Shown one piece after another: positions 27,000-38,000 of a stretch of 64,000 nt of DNA. The number at the start of each line of letters is the position of its first letter. Position 1 is the first letter of the stretch. Both the position numbers and the translations under genes were made by a program. Below the pieces are notes generated by a model. That model saw only the letters and a program-made list of their open reading frames with translations, was not told the DNA's origin and did no database searches. This DNA is from Scortum barcoo (taxonomy: Eukaryota; Chordata; Actinopteri; Centrarchiformes; Terapontidae), in assembly GCA_023238725.1 (NCBI GenBank), contig CM041546.1, positions 7,894,483 through 7,958,482 on the forward strand, in the 5' to 3' direction.

Positions 27000-27500
27000 A
27001 CCGTCTCCTGCCAAAATGCGCCAAACGTTCCTTTAATGCGCTTACTCGCTCCCTCGCCATATAGACTCAGACCCATAGCTGACACAGAGAGTAAGCAGAC
27101 AGCGTCTGAGTCGCGTCGCCTCGGCGCCCTGGGGTAAGTACGGGCCAATCATGTCGCACATTACAGTTCGTGGATGGGATGAGATGGAATGGGATTAAGC
27201 GATGCAGTTGCCGTGGTGATACTTTTGAGCCTGACCGAGCGCTCGCCGCCAGTGACCCGGACCAGAGCAGATGCCCTCCCGGGATCAGAGGACGAGGTGT
27301 GTGGGTGGGTGTGCGTGTGCGTGCGCACAAACGTGTTTCCTTGGCTTCCTTGGCACCTCGCCCTAAATCTCTACGGCGCCTTGTCAACTCTGCGTTACTG
27401 CTCTCCATAGCCTCAAGACCACACACACACGCACCCACACACAGGGTCCGAACTCCACATGCATGCTCTGAACATACTGGACGTGGCCGCGGATGGCTAC
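27000..27500. promoter_or_regulatory. Intronic CpG-rich island, possible alternative promoter
   Basis: By eye about 40 CpG dinucleotides fall in 500 bases, while the surrounding intron has very few. The sequence includes catataga (27058-27065), which could act as a TATA element on the plus strand. A strong plus-strand splice donor (gggGTAAGTA, exon end at 27133) lies about 70 bases downstream. A minus-strand donor (GTAAGC, exon end at 27046) is also present. This is compatible with a small intronic transcript or an unmethylated enhancer. Open frames of 154 and 124 codons cross it, but I recognise neither and CpG-rich DNA has few stops. No transcription evidence is available here. Confidence 0.4.
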
Positions 27501-28203
27501 GGCGAGAGCCTACAGTAGTCCATGCATACATGTATGACCTATGAGGTATGTATGTATGGTAGGGACGGCTGTGCTGTACATACTGGTTTTTAACAGCTGA
27601 GTGGACACAGTGAATCAGTCAAATTAGACCAGACTAAATGTCCAACTGCATTGATCAGGTTGACTTGGAGAAGCCCCTTGCTGTACATAAGACATTAAAA
27701 TAACTGTAGGCATTAGGGTGAGCCACGCTGAATGACCTATATAAGGGCCTCTTCAACTTTCTCACAAGAAAACTTGAAGTGAAAGAGAGGTCCTTCATTT
27801 GTGGATTCTCTTCTGTGGCTCTATTTACATGAAACCTATATGTAGTGACAATGCAGAGGATCAACTGCCACAAATGTCCAAAGAAAAGCTATAAAATATG
27901 ACTAGCTTAACTAATTTTATATTTTTATATTACTTATTTATTTAGTGGTGTGTATAAACAAGTTGATTTCTTTTTGTTATGCACTAGTCCTGATAGAAAT
28001 TTTCACTTTGTACATGATGTTTCCAGTAAAGATAACAACGTCGTTACCTTTATCAGAAATGTTAACCAAAACATCTACTATGTCCTTTAAAGTTATCAGG
28101 AAAACATTTGGAGCCTCATCTAATGAAGCACTTTTTTTGTCAGGTGGAGAAACATGCAAAACAGGCTTGCAGCTGTGAACTGTGTGTGTGTGAGTGAGAG
28201 ACA

Positions 28204-28225
28204 GTGTGTGTGTGTGTGTGTGTGT
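28204..28225. repeat. (GT)11 microsatellite
   Basis: A perfect GT run preceded by gtgagtgagag. Confidence 0.95.
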
Positions 28226-28855
28226 CCTCTCAATGACTCTCCCCGCTGCTAAAGACCCTCAGCCCTATACAGATAGCTACATGGGGGGGGGAGGATGAGC
28301 TCATTACACACACACACAGAGCTAGCCATATGTTCCTTAACAAACATGTTGCTTAAAGGATGAGGTCATACTTGTAAGATTACTGAGGAATGGCTGTGTA
28401 ACTGTACATATCTACATAGCTCTGTGCGCTTCTTAACACAATGACTTATTCCTGTGACGCATCCAAGTAGAGAAATTTGTTAAAATACCAACTAATTCCA
28501 ATTTGTTCAGCTTTGTTCAAAAACATTATTTTTCTTCTACAGTAAAAAAGTAATCTATTGTAACTAATTTAGTTTCATCATATACATACTTTCACGCCCC
28601 CCATCCTTTTTCCCCGTTTCATTTTCCCGTATCTCCCCGTCCTTGCTGCTCAGTCTCCTCTCCTCCCTCATCCTCTCGACTGCACTCCGACAGTTTTCTG
28701 CCTGAGTTGACAGCGAGCCAGCCAATCGGCACACTCCTGACCTCTCTGCATTAGCATAAGCAGCAAGGGGCAAGGTTAAGTACCCATCAAGCCTCAGTAA
28801 TTAAGATGTGAGTTGGTGTGTGCATGAGTGTGTGAGAGTGTGATAAGAGTGAGAC

Positions 28856-28880
28856 AGAGAGAGAGAGAGAGAGAGAGAGA
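28856..28880. repeat. (GA)n microsatellite
   Basis: An agacagagagag-type purine run of about 25 bases. Confidence 0.9.
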
Positions 28881-29884
28881 AGACCAAATGTATTTAATCT
28901 TCCACTTATTTTCCACGTCCACAAAAACTTCTACTAACACAAGGATGCACTCTCTGGGTTGGTTGCTGTTCCAATTTCAATTCCACAGTGGTTACTACAA
29001 TCCATTAAAATGCATTAACTTGCTACTAAGTATGTATGTATGTATGTTTATTTGTTCATTGTTTTATTTATCTTTTCCATATATATTTTTTCTGCATGTG
29101 TTTTTTATGCTTCCCAATCACAGATTGACAGCCCAGACCGAACGAATGTGGAAAAAACACACTTTGTTACTCTGATGCAGCCTCTCCTCTGCGAATAAGT
29201 GCACTGGCAAAGTTTACTAAAACAACTGTCAAAATACAAACAGTATAAATAAAACAGCAGCTAACTCTGGGCCTGTGGGATCTGACTGCAGACAAACCAA
29301 ACTAAATGAAAGCTGTTAATGTACGAGACCGGGGGCCTCCAGGAGATGTAACTGAGGGAGGGGAAGGGAGGGGAAGGGAGAGAAATACATGCAAGTGATT
29401 GACAGGAAACTGTCAAAAGAACGTCTTTATAACACAGACACACAAAAAAAAAAAAAATACAAAGAGAGCGATGGAGTGACACAGGTGAGTGTAAAACAGG
29501 AAAAAGCTGATGGTTAGAGGAAATACAAGGTGGGGAAACATGACAGATGAAGCAGGGGGAAAGTCAGTAAGAGTGTCGACGTGCCTCATCAATCCCACTG
29601 CATGTTAACCACCAGTTTAAACAGCAACCTACTAATGTGCTACTGGTGTCCAATGACTTATCTAACAGAGTTCAGATCTCCAGCACCATACAGCTACAGG
29701 GTAAAAACCAGCACTTCTTTTTCTCTGTGGTCTAACAACCAGCTTACTGTAGCTAACTGATAACTCTCACGTTCTCCCACGTTTATCTAACTGAATATGC
29801 TATCAGTAACTGGCTTTCATTTTGACATCCTGTCTCAGAAGCTGTACTAAATATTTACTTAAGGCCTCTTTGTAAATATGCATG

Positions 29885-30225
29885 TTATTTCGATATTACC
29901 TCTCTTTTGTTACAATACACTCCACTTCACCTCACTATTCATTTCACTGTTTTTCACTTTTTTCTACCTTGAGATATTATATATTCTTATATGTATTCTC
30001 AGGCAGATCCTGTCTCTGTACTGTGTACAGGTTTAATTATAATTAAAGTTATAATTATTTATTTTTTTAGATTTTTATGCTAAATATCTTATTTTCTTAC
30101 CCTTACCTATGTCTATGTCTTGCATTTCCTACTATTTATTTTCCACTGTGTGTCTTTCGCTGCTGTTACACTGTGAATTTCCCCGCTGTGGGACTAATAA
30201 AGGGAATCTGAATCTGAATCTGAAT
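29885..30225 (+). mobile_element. LINE-type 3' tail with (AATCTG)n end
   Basis: An AT-rich stretch ends with gctgttacactgtgaattt, ccccgctgtgggac, taataaagg, and then three copies of AATCTG (30205-30225). The pattern of a GC-paired small stem followed by aataaa-like sequence and a short tandem repeat is the usual 3' end of fish LINEs of the Rex1/L2/CR1 type. The left limit is approximate and no open frame is present. Confidence 0.6.
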
Positions 30226-30892
30226 GTTTTATAGGATGATGACAAATCTAAATGTCACGGCTAGCTTCCCTGATTCACGGAACAATTTCTCAGAGTTATT
30301 CCACATTTTGAAGTTAACAGAGTATGCAATCACTAGCTCAGGGGGTGTAATTAACATAACAAATGCTCTTAGTGTAAAACCATAAATGGATAACTATTAA
30401 TGATCAATATTACTTTTTGTACAAATATAAAACCAACTTTGTGTGATGCAGTTGAACAAACGATTAAAAGCAGCCACCATTTATAGATTAGAATATAATA
30501 CTATTTATCTTATATGGGACGGTGCAGATTAATCAACGTTCATATGCTGAAAACATAAATGAAAATGTTCTTTGGATAGTTTAAAATCTAAACAAAGAAA
30601 GGAACGGGAATATGTCAGAAGGGAAAGAGACATGAGGGAGTGAGGACTGGGTGAAACGAAGCAACAACAAAAAAGTAAAATGCCAGAGAGCACATCTTCA
30701 TCACCAGGCGGGGAGAGGGAGAGGGAAGATGACAACAGGACTCAAAAAGAAATGAAGGGGGAGGATGAGAGCTTGGAGGCTGTGAAGGAGGACTGTGATT
30801 GAGGGATGAGAAAGGGGTTTGAGAGGTAAAGCTGCAGAATTCCCCCTGGGGTCTCTCTCTCTCTTTCTCTCACACACATATAGGGACTGTAT

Positions 30893-30917
30893 ATGTATGT
30901 ATGTATGTATGTATGTA
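30893..30917. repeat. (GTAT)n tetranucleotide repeat
   Basis: About six GTAT units lie directly before the LINE endonuclease scrap. Confidence 0.93.
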
Positions 30918-30933
30918 CTCTATGTATAGAGAG

Positions 30934-31152
30934 GCCGGAGACTTTAACCACATCGAGTTGAAGGCAGTTTTCCCCAAATTCCATCGACCCACCCCGCCCA
31001 TTTATTGTACATTGCTGCTACAACTTTAAATCTTTAGATATTTATGTACATATTACATATTTTTACATATATTTATGTTTAAAGCTGGAAGTCACCAATC
31101 TTAATTTCGTTATGTGAAAACATAATGACAATAAAGATTCTTGATTCTTGAT
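30934..31152 (+). mobile_element. Internally deleted LINE: endonuclease scrap fused to 3' tail
   Basis: Bases 30934-30999 read AGDFNHIELKAVFPKFHRPT on the plus strand. The GDFN motif followed by the PKFH stretch is typical of the apurinic-type endonuclease domain of fish non-LTR retrotransposons. It passes directly, with no reverse transcriptase, into an AT-rich 3' tail that ends aataaagattc followed by ttgattcttgat (31131-31152). The tail is almost identical, in opposite orientation, to the one at 37922-38000. The element is therefore a short internally deleted, or chimeric, LINE copy. The clade (Rex1, L2 or CR1 type) cannot be decided by eye. Confidence 0.7.
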
Positions 31153-34100
31153 ACAACACAACACACACTGACTGCTGCTCTGTTTAGTGGGATAGTGAGA
31201 GTTGATGCCCATAAAGAGACAAAATGGTGAGAAAAGCTGAAATTAAATAAAAAAAAAAGGCAGCTGAGGACACAGGAAATGAAGGCAAGGTAAGAAAATA
31301 GAAAAGGGGAGAAAAGGGATGTCTAATTCAATCAATACAAGATAATTACATGAAAGCGAGTCTATAAAAGTGAGTTGTGGTAAGTGATGTTGAAGACAGT
31401 ATAGATTTAGGCAGCATAAGCACCTAAGAAAAGTTGCAAAGGCCTGACTTTCTCTTGAAAGACTGGGATAGTAGCACAAAGGCAATGATTAATCCGGGTT
31501 ACCACAAACATAACCAGGCCCCAAACCACTCTGAAATACATCCATTAAGAGGGGAGAAAAATTTGACTTCTTTTCAGTTCTCCACATTTATTACCAACGT
31601 GGTTAATAAAGACATTCAGGTTAGAACTGCGTTTTACAGGACATAGGCAATCTGTTGACCAATCAATACACCTATAACATGGCTAGTTTATGGCAAGCTC
31701 ACATGGCCTTCGGCTATGTCGGAGATAGGATGCAGCCCAATTGTCAACGTGGGTCTAGTAAAGACAAGTAAGAGGAAATGCAATGCCTTCAGATTATGGC
31801 CTTTTTAAAAAAAAATGCCTCACACACCTGCCCAGTGCTATGAAATGGATGACATCTGTCTTGTAAAAATGACTTCAATGTGTGATAAATATTGCATTAC
31901 TGAAAATGAGTTGTATTCACTGCTTGAATGGTTCATAAGAGAGAAAATGCTAATAAAAAAAAAAAAAAAAAGTGAGCGATGGCAAAGGCCCCCACAAACA
32001 TTCAGAAGCACATATGTGCAGGGAATTGCATTAGAAATGAGCAGTTGACTGAACCACGAAGAGGGGAACCCCAAAGCTGAATTCTGGGAAGAGTCTCATG
32101 AGTCTCATTTCTAATGCAAAGTCCTACTTTCTATAGAAGGAGTTGTTATGGGACAATGTTATGGGAGCAACCCCTCAGGCTGAGGCTGTTGTGGAGGGAC
32201 AGCTGGATGGAGACCTAAGGATGGGAAAACAAACACATATACAGACAAACACGTGGGAACTAAATGTTCACTATGACGCTTCTACCAAAGGGTGGAGGAA
32301 CTTGGGATTATGTTCAAAATCAAGTCATGTGCTTATGAGAATAAATGTCAGTAGAAGGTGGCTATTTACAGATTAAGGTTGGTAAAAATGAAGAGAAAGG
32401 AACCAAACTGCTCAGTGTTTCAGTCTCAGTGGATCAGTCTTATGAGCTGATGTCATCGGCACAACAAACCACCTAAATGAAAATATTTGAGTTCTCTTAT
32501 CTATTTAATCTAAACTGGTAAAACACACACATTAGCTGATGTCTGGAGCAGTGTGTTAGTGTGGCAGCTTTCGTCTCAGACTAAACAGGTCATGTCGCAG
32601 GGCAGACAGGCATTTATCATTCAGAGCCACAGCCGCTTCCCCTGTTGCCTCTGTGCGAATCAATCTGAAAACATACGAGCATCTGTGTGGCCATACATCC
32701 ATTTTTCTGCCCGTGTGTACAGATGATTGCGTGTGTCTGTGAAGCGTCTGTATATGTGCATGTGTGCCGTATCCTGTTTGTGCGCATTTATACAATTATT
32801 TTGATCCAGAAGTGGAGACGAGAGGGAAAACCTTGCTGGGATGACAGAGGTGAAAGGACATTCTTGGTTGAATGAATCCACACAAAATTAGTCCAAGCAT
32901 AAACAATCATGATTGGTTTCAAGGTCATAAATTATTACAAGCAAGGGTTTGGAAAAGTGGAACGGCACATGCTCAGTGACCTGGAATACATCAACAATCT
33001 TTTCAAATCAACATTCTTTATTTCCAGCCAACAAATGGATAAAATAATTACACTGGTCTAACAAGCAGGGATCACAAAACAGGATCGAACCTTATACTGT
33101 GAAAAAAACTATGCTTTCATAATTTTGATGGTTGTCTAATCTGTTATGTTGCGAAGGAAAATAGATGGACAGATGGAAAGATAAAGACAGATATTGCATA
33201 AATATGTAAAGACTAGTTTGCAAGTGTCTAAACTTACTGAAATGTTAATTATGTAACTATAAGATTACCACTGATGTGAACTTCCATACTGGAAAACATA
33301 CAGGGTGGCACAGGGATTTTCAAATAGTGCTATTTAAATAAATAACCTCAAGGCACTGCTGGGATATTTATGAACAGCTAATTTACTACTAAACACTTCT
33401 CACTGCATGTAAAAGACAAGCATCGTATTGTACTTGTTTACAATGAAATATCACAGAATTGAGACCGTATACTTTGGGCATATGCATGAGAACAAAGTCT
33501 TTAGTGTATATACGGGTATATCTGAATTAACACCTGAATAAAACCCTCACAGATCCATGTTTTGCTTTAGCAGTGGCGTAGTGTGGTTTGATAACATACA
33601 TCTGCAGTGTGCGCTCACAGCAGGATACATCAGCGCTGGTCTGTGACACCATGGCTCAGCCTCAGAGCAGCACCAAACTGTGATACTCTGATTTGCTATT
33701 TTAATCTACAAGTAGTTCCTACATAAAGTAGGAATTAAGGCAGTTTAGCTTCACTTCAGTGCTAACTGTTCTTATTTCTATGAGACTGCAACTCGCTGTT
33801 TTGTGATGCTCTCTCCTTTGTTATCACAGCTCTATTAAATATTAAGTGTTTTAAGTTATAACAAGGCAAAGTAATTAAAGTAAAAGAAAGTTGCACATAT
33901 ATTCAGGTTGTGAAACATGACCAAAATCTCATATCCCAATGTAGGTCATTTTCTGCACAGGGCTGCCAACAGTGCTCCTTTTGTTCCTCCAGTGTCAAGT
34001 TTGCATATATTAATCATCTATAACTGACCACACTAGATAATGTTAGCTAATTATAGGCAGGAGGGGGAAAATAAATAAATAAATAAATCACTTAATTAAC

Positions 34101-35588
34101 TGTGACACACCAACCAATACCAGAAGCTACCAGCAATTTTTAAGGTGGAATGTTTTCTTGCATGTTTCTAAAAGTTGACACCTTAAGTCAATCCAACACA
34201 ATATAAATGTTAATGTGTCAATTTAAACCACTCAATTTGTTTTTATTGGTTCTTTTTGCATAACATACACTTCTGTAACAAGTGAATAAAATGACAACAT
34301 GGGGCAGCATAAATCGCAAAACTCATGCCAGACTTTTCAAACTCAAATCGTGTCAATGCAGAAGAAGCAGCCCCTCTTTCTCATAGAAACTTCTTGTTTT
34401 GTCCTTGCTGGTCAGAGTCTTTATGTTCAGAATTACCCCATTCTGTGTTATGCTCGCTTGTCTCCCATTTTGTTTATGTTGCTTTCATGCAAATTGTCTG
34501 ACTGCATCGTCCCATGCAGAAGTCATCCAAATGACCGTAAAGACTGTGATAACAACAAAATAAATGACAGAACATAAGACGCTTTTCTATCGTCACTTGA
34601 TAAACAGCGTCATATCACACGGGCCAAACATCTATGTTTATGTGAACTGCACAGTGAGTTATTCAGGCTATGTGAGCATGCATGTGAAAGCAGATGTGTA
34701 TACATGTACAGTGTGCGCACTGGAGACTATGCAGACTATGGGTGTCTCATTATAGAGCTAAAAAGTCTAAGCATCTATTCAGCCTGTTAATTTCCCTGGC
34801 TGATATCTTCTCCCCTGCGCAGCTCGAAGTGGCTCCGCAGTGGCTCATCAGTCCTTCTAAAAGGCCTCCTCATTTAACCACAGTGCATTATTTATTCTAA
34901 ATAGCATTCCTTTAAAAGCCAAGGATGCAGCGTGCACAAAGCCAACTGTCTGAATAAATTGCTATGCAGGGCCCCCTTACTTGGTAAAAATTAATTTATG
35001 GAATGTTTAAAGAATCTTTTTTTTCCCTCCACACGCACTTTTCGCCTCGTATGAGTCGACACCAATTAAAAGGAAGGTTCAAGGCAGGGTTCATTACCAT
35101 TAGAAAAGAGAATAGAGGTGGGGGGGGCGAATTGTTGGAAGAAAAGCGGGCTTTACAGAATGAGGTGGTGATTTTCAAAAATATATTTGGCTTGTTAGAG
35201 GGATGGTGAATATTTTTGTAGTAGGTGATGAATGAAAATCAGCCTCTTTTGTTGCACCACATTGTTTGTTACATCTCTCTCTTTTTCACACTTTTAATCA
35301 GGAAAGATCATGCTCAATAAAGATCCAGGTTGTGCGGTACAAACACACATAAAATGTTTTATTACATCTCAATACTGAGTCACTTTTGGGATATTTATAT
35401 ATTTTACTTTAAAACAGACATGCATTTTTATTTGAACAGTGACTATCCAGTTTCTGTATTTTGTGGCAGAAATCTGTGTTGAAATACTTTAAAATCATGA
35501 GTACTACATCCAGTGTTCAATTAGTGATAAAATTCATGTGTATCTCAAATGAATATTTAAAGCAATAAGTTAAAAGAGGATAGCTACT

Positions 35589-35611
35589 GAACTTTTTTTT
35601 TTTTTTTTTTT
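35589..35611. repeat. Poly-T run
   Basis: About 21 T in a row. It may be a minus-strand poly-A remnant, but no adjoining element was recognised. Confidence 0.9.
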
Positions 35612-35721
35612 ACAATTTACAATTTTTCATTTAGGAAAAATACTTATTCTCTTGAATGAAATCAATGTCTACACTAATAGCCCTATTTGTCTGCCCATAC
35701 CTTTTTATACTTATTATACGA

Positions 35722-36009
35722 TAAATGGTAAATAAATGGACTTGCACTTACATATACTTTTCTAGTCTTCCGACCACTTCCACACTTAACACTACATGTC
35801 ATTCACCCCATTCACTCACACATTCATACAATGATGGCAGAGGCTTCCATATAAGGTGTCATCCTGCTCATCAGGATCTAATCTGATACTCATTCTGTCT
35901 CTCTCTCTCTCTCACACACACACAAAGCACACTGGTGGCTACACTTTCAGGAGCAATTTGGGGTTCAGTAGCTTGCCCAAAGCCACTTCGACATGCAGAC
36001 TGGATGCCA
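35722..36009 (+). repeat. Dispersed teleost repeat (SINE- or MITE-like)
   Basis: The stretch containing aaatggacttgcacttacat, cttttctagtcttccgacca, cattcatacaatgatggcag, aggagcaatttggggttcag and cacttcgacatgcagactgg matches a short interspersed repeat I know to be very common in teleost genomes. The copy lacks the usual right end. It carries an extra (CT)n(CA)n block at about 35895-35925 between two normally adjacent parts. Whether the family is tRNA-derived or a non-autonomous DNA element I cannot decide. Confidence 0.65.
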
Positions 36010-36027
36010 TTACGTTTTGTTACTATA

Positions 36028-36240
36028 GATTGACGGATGGATAGATGACTTTTTTGATCCCCGAAGGGAAAATTAAGTTGTCATAGCAGCCCAGTACATT
36101 AAAATTATAAAATATGACAAAATACTGAGGTAGAACATAAAAAATAGTGCTTTGAATGTCCAATACACAGTGAAAACATGAGAATGTGAGATCAAGAGAT
36201 AAGGTGCAAAGACATCACAAGGCAAAGGTCAATAGAAAGT
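36028..36240 (-). mobile_element. LINE-type 3' tail with GATG/GATA end
   Basis: Begins gattgacggatggatagatg on the plus strand, followed by tttttgatccccgaaggg and aaaattaagttgtcatagc. This is the reverse complement of a LINE 3' end with a short tandem tail. It lies directly beside the dispersed repeat ending at 36009, so one may have inserted into or next to the other. The inner boundary (about 36240) is a guess. Confidence 0.55.
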
Positions 36241-37921
36241 CTGTCATGTAGTTTTCATTTAAAGGCTCTCCCTTTGTTTTTGGATGGAAGATATATTTGC
36301 TTTGGAATATGATAAATGTTGTAGTGGATAGGACAATTAAAAAGGCTAAAAGCAATTCATTTGGCAAGCAATTAGTTTCTGCATGATGTAAATTTCATCC
36401 GCAAGCCTCAGAGTGGACCCTTGAGCAAACATCTGTGTGTAGCACAAAATTTGTGATCACTCAGACTGTTCACATGATAAGAATGCCAACTGTGTATGTT
36501 CACAAAAGTCAACTCAACACTCATTTTGTGCACTGTATTCATCATCATTGGCGTAACCCTTGTTTGGCAGTCAGAGTTTTCTAAGGCTAAAACCTCAGAG
36601 CAACTTTGAATAAATAAGCAAAGCGTTAGATAAAAACTGTACTACATAAAGTATATGCACAGAGAGAATGCACTGTGGTACCTTCTCTGACATAAACACA
36701 CAGCCTGACAGACATATACACACACACAATTTAATTACAAGTCACTGCTAAACCACAGCAATATTAGTAAGCAGCCACAGGATGCATATACGCCACATGT
36801 GGCCTGATTCCCCCACAGTAATGTTCCTTCCCTCCATATCCAGCTATCTGTCTGTTTGTTTATAGCACCTCAGAGGTTAAGGACTGCCCCGGGTATATTA
36901 TGGCACAGACCCACCGACCCCATGCCTTACAGAGGTTGGCATCTTGCTGTGCACATTTCCGTGCATTCATCATTATTTCATCCTATAGCAAACATGTACG
37001 CCTTGGGCTTGTGTCACTCCAAATAGTGAAATTGCTTCTTGGCTTGCTACAGCACCCTGTCCATCTGCAGGTCAAGTAAAATTAGAAACAAGCCCTGCTA
37101 AATGAAGTGAAAGATACATTGATGACAACATCTTGAAGGCACATATGTACACACCCACAGAAATACTGTAGATAACTGTACACAAGAAAAAAAAAACACA
37201 TCAACACGCAGAAACATATACAAAATCAAATATACAACAGGTCTAAACTGTAAACTTTACCTGATCAACAATTTAAAAAAGCATCTGACACTCAGTGACC
37301 TCTTTACGTTGCCTCCATTCATCCTCAACCACTCACTGTAGCCTCTCTTTCTCCTTCTTTCTCTCAAAGTTGACCAACGCTTCATGCTGTCATCTGTTTT
37401 CCACTCCTTTCTCCTCCACTGTGCGCATCACTTCTGACATTTCCCCTCAGGGTTCAAGCATAAGGCACGCAAAGGTCAAAACATCTTACTGTCATCTTGA
37501 ATGACAATGTAAATTAAGCACGTCTCAATACTTTAACATATGGAATCTGGATGCGACATTCATCTAGGGAGATTTTGATGGAGTTTCTGTATCTTCATCA
37601 GTGTGTATGCATTACCGCAAAGTTTGTCAGCTGTCACTTGTCACCCTGAAGGTGCATGGGGTATGAACACACTCATTCAGGAGGGAGAGAATACCATCTT
37701 TTATAACTTGCAGCCAGTATAAAGTATCTCAGTACCTCAGTAATTTCCAGGTCAGTGCTTGTTTAGCTAACACTGGCTGAAAAAGCCTTTGGGATCGTCA
37801 AAAAACAAGACCACAGCTCAATAGCAAAAATGCCAAAACCTTACAGGTGCACCCCAGGAGAACACACATGCCTCTTCGCTGCCGTTGCCCTTTTCTCTCC
37901 TACATCTGAGTAATATTAATA

Positions 37922-38000
37922 AATCAAGAAATCAATCAAGAATCAAGAATCTTTATTATCATCATGTTTTCACATAACGAAATTAAGATTGGTGACTCGC
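37922..38000 (-). mobile_element. 5'-truncated LINE 3' tail, same family as 31.1 kb
   Basis: On the minus strand this ends with aataaagattc followed by ttgattcttgatt-type repeats. Over about 60 bases it differs from the tail at 31090-31152 at roughly two positions. Only about 80 bases remain, which is normal for heavily 5'-truncated retrotransposed copies. No coding sequence is left. Confidence 0.7.

Noticed and set aside
27067..27531. 154-codon minus-strand and 124-codon plus-strand frames in the CpG island
   Set aside because: GC-rich DNA has few stop codons, so both strands stay open; no domain or homologous motif seen.
32556..32795. Minus-strand frame with LIRTEATGEAAVALNDK as a possible extra CDKAL1 exon
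   Set aside because: The flanking CDKAL1 exons already join in phase with contiguous protein sequence, and this peptide is not part of the protein.
33572..33592. cagtggcgtagtg resembling a hAT-type terminal repeat
   Set aside because: No matching inverted end or target duplication found nearby.
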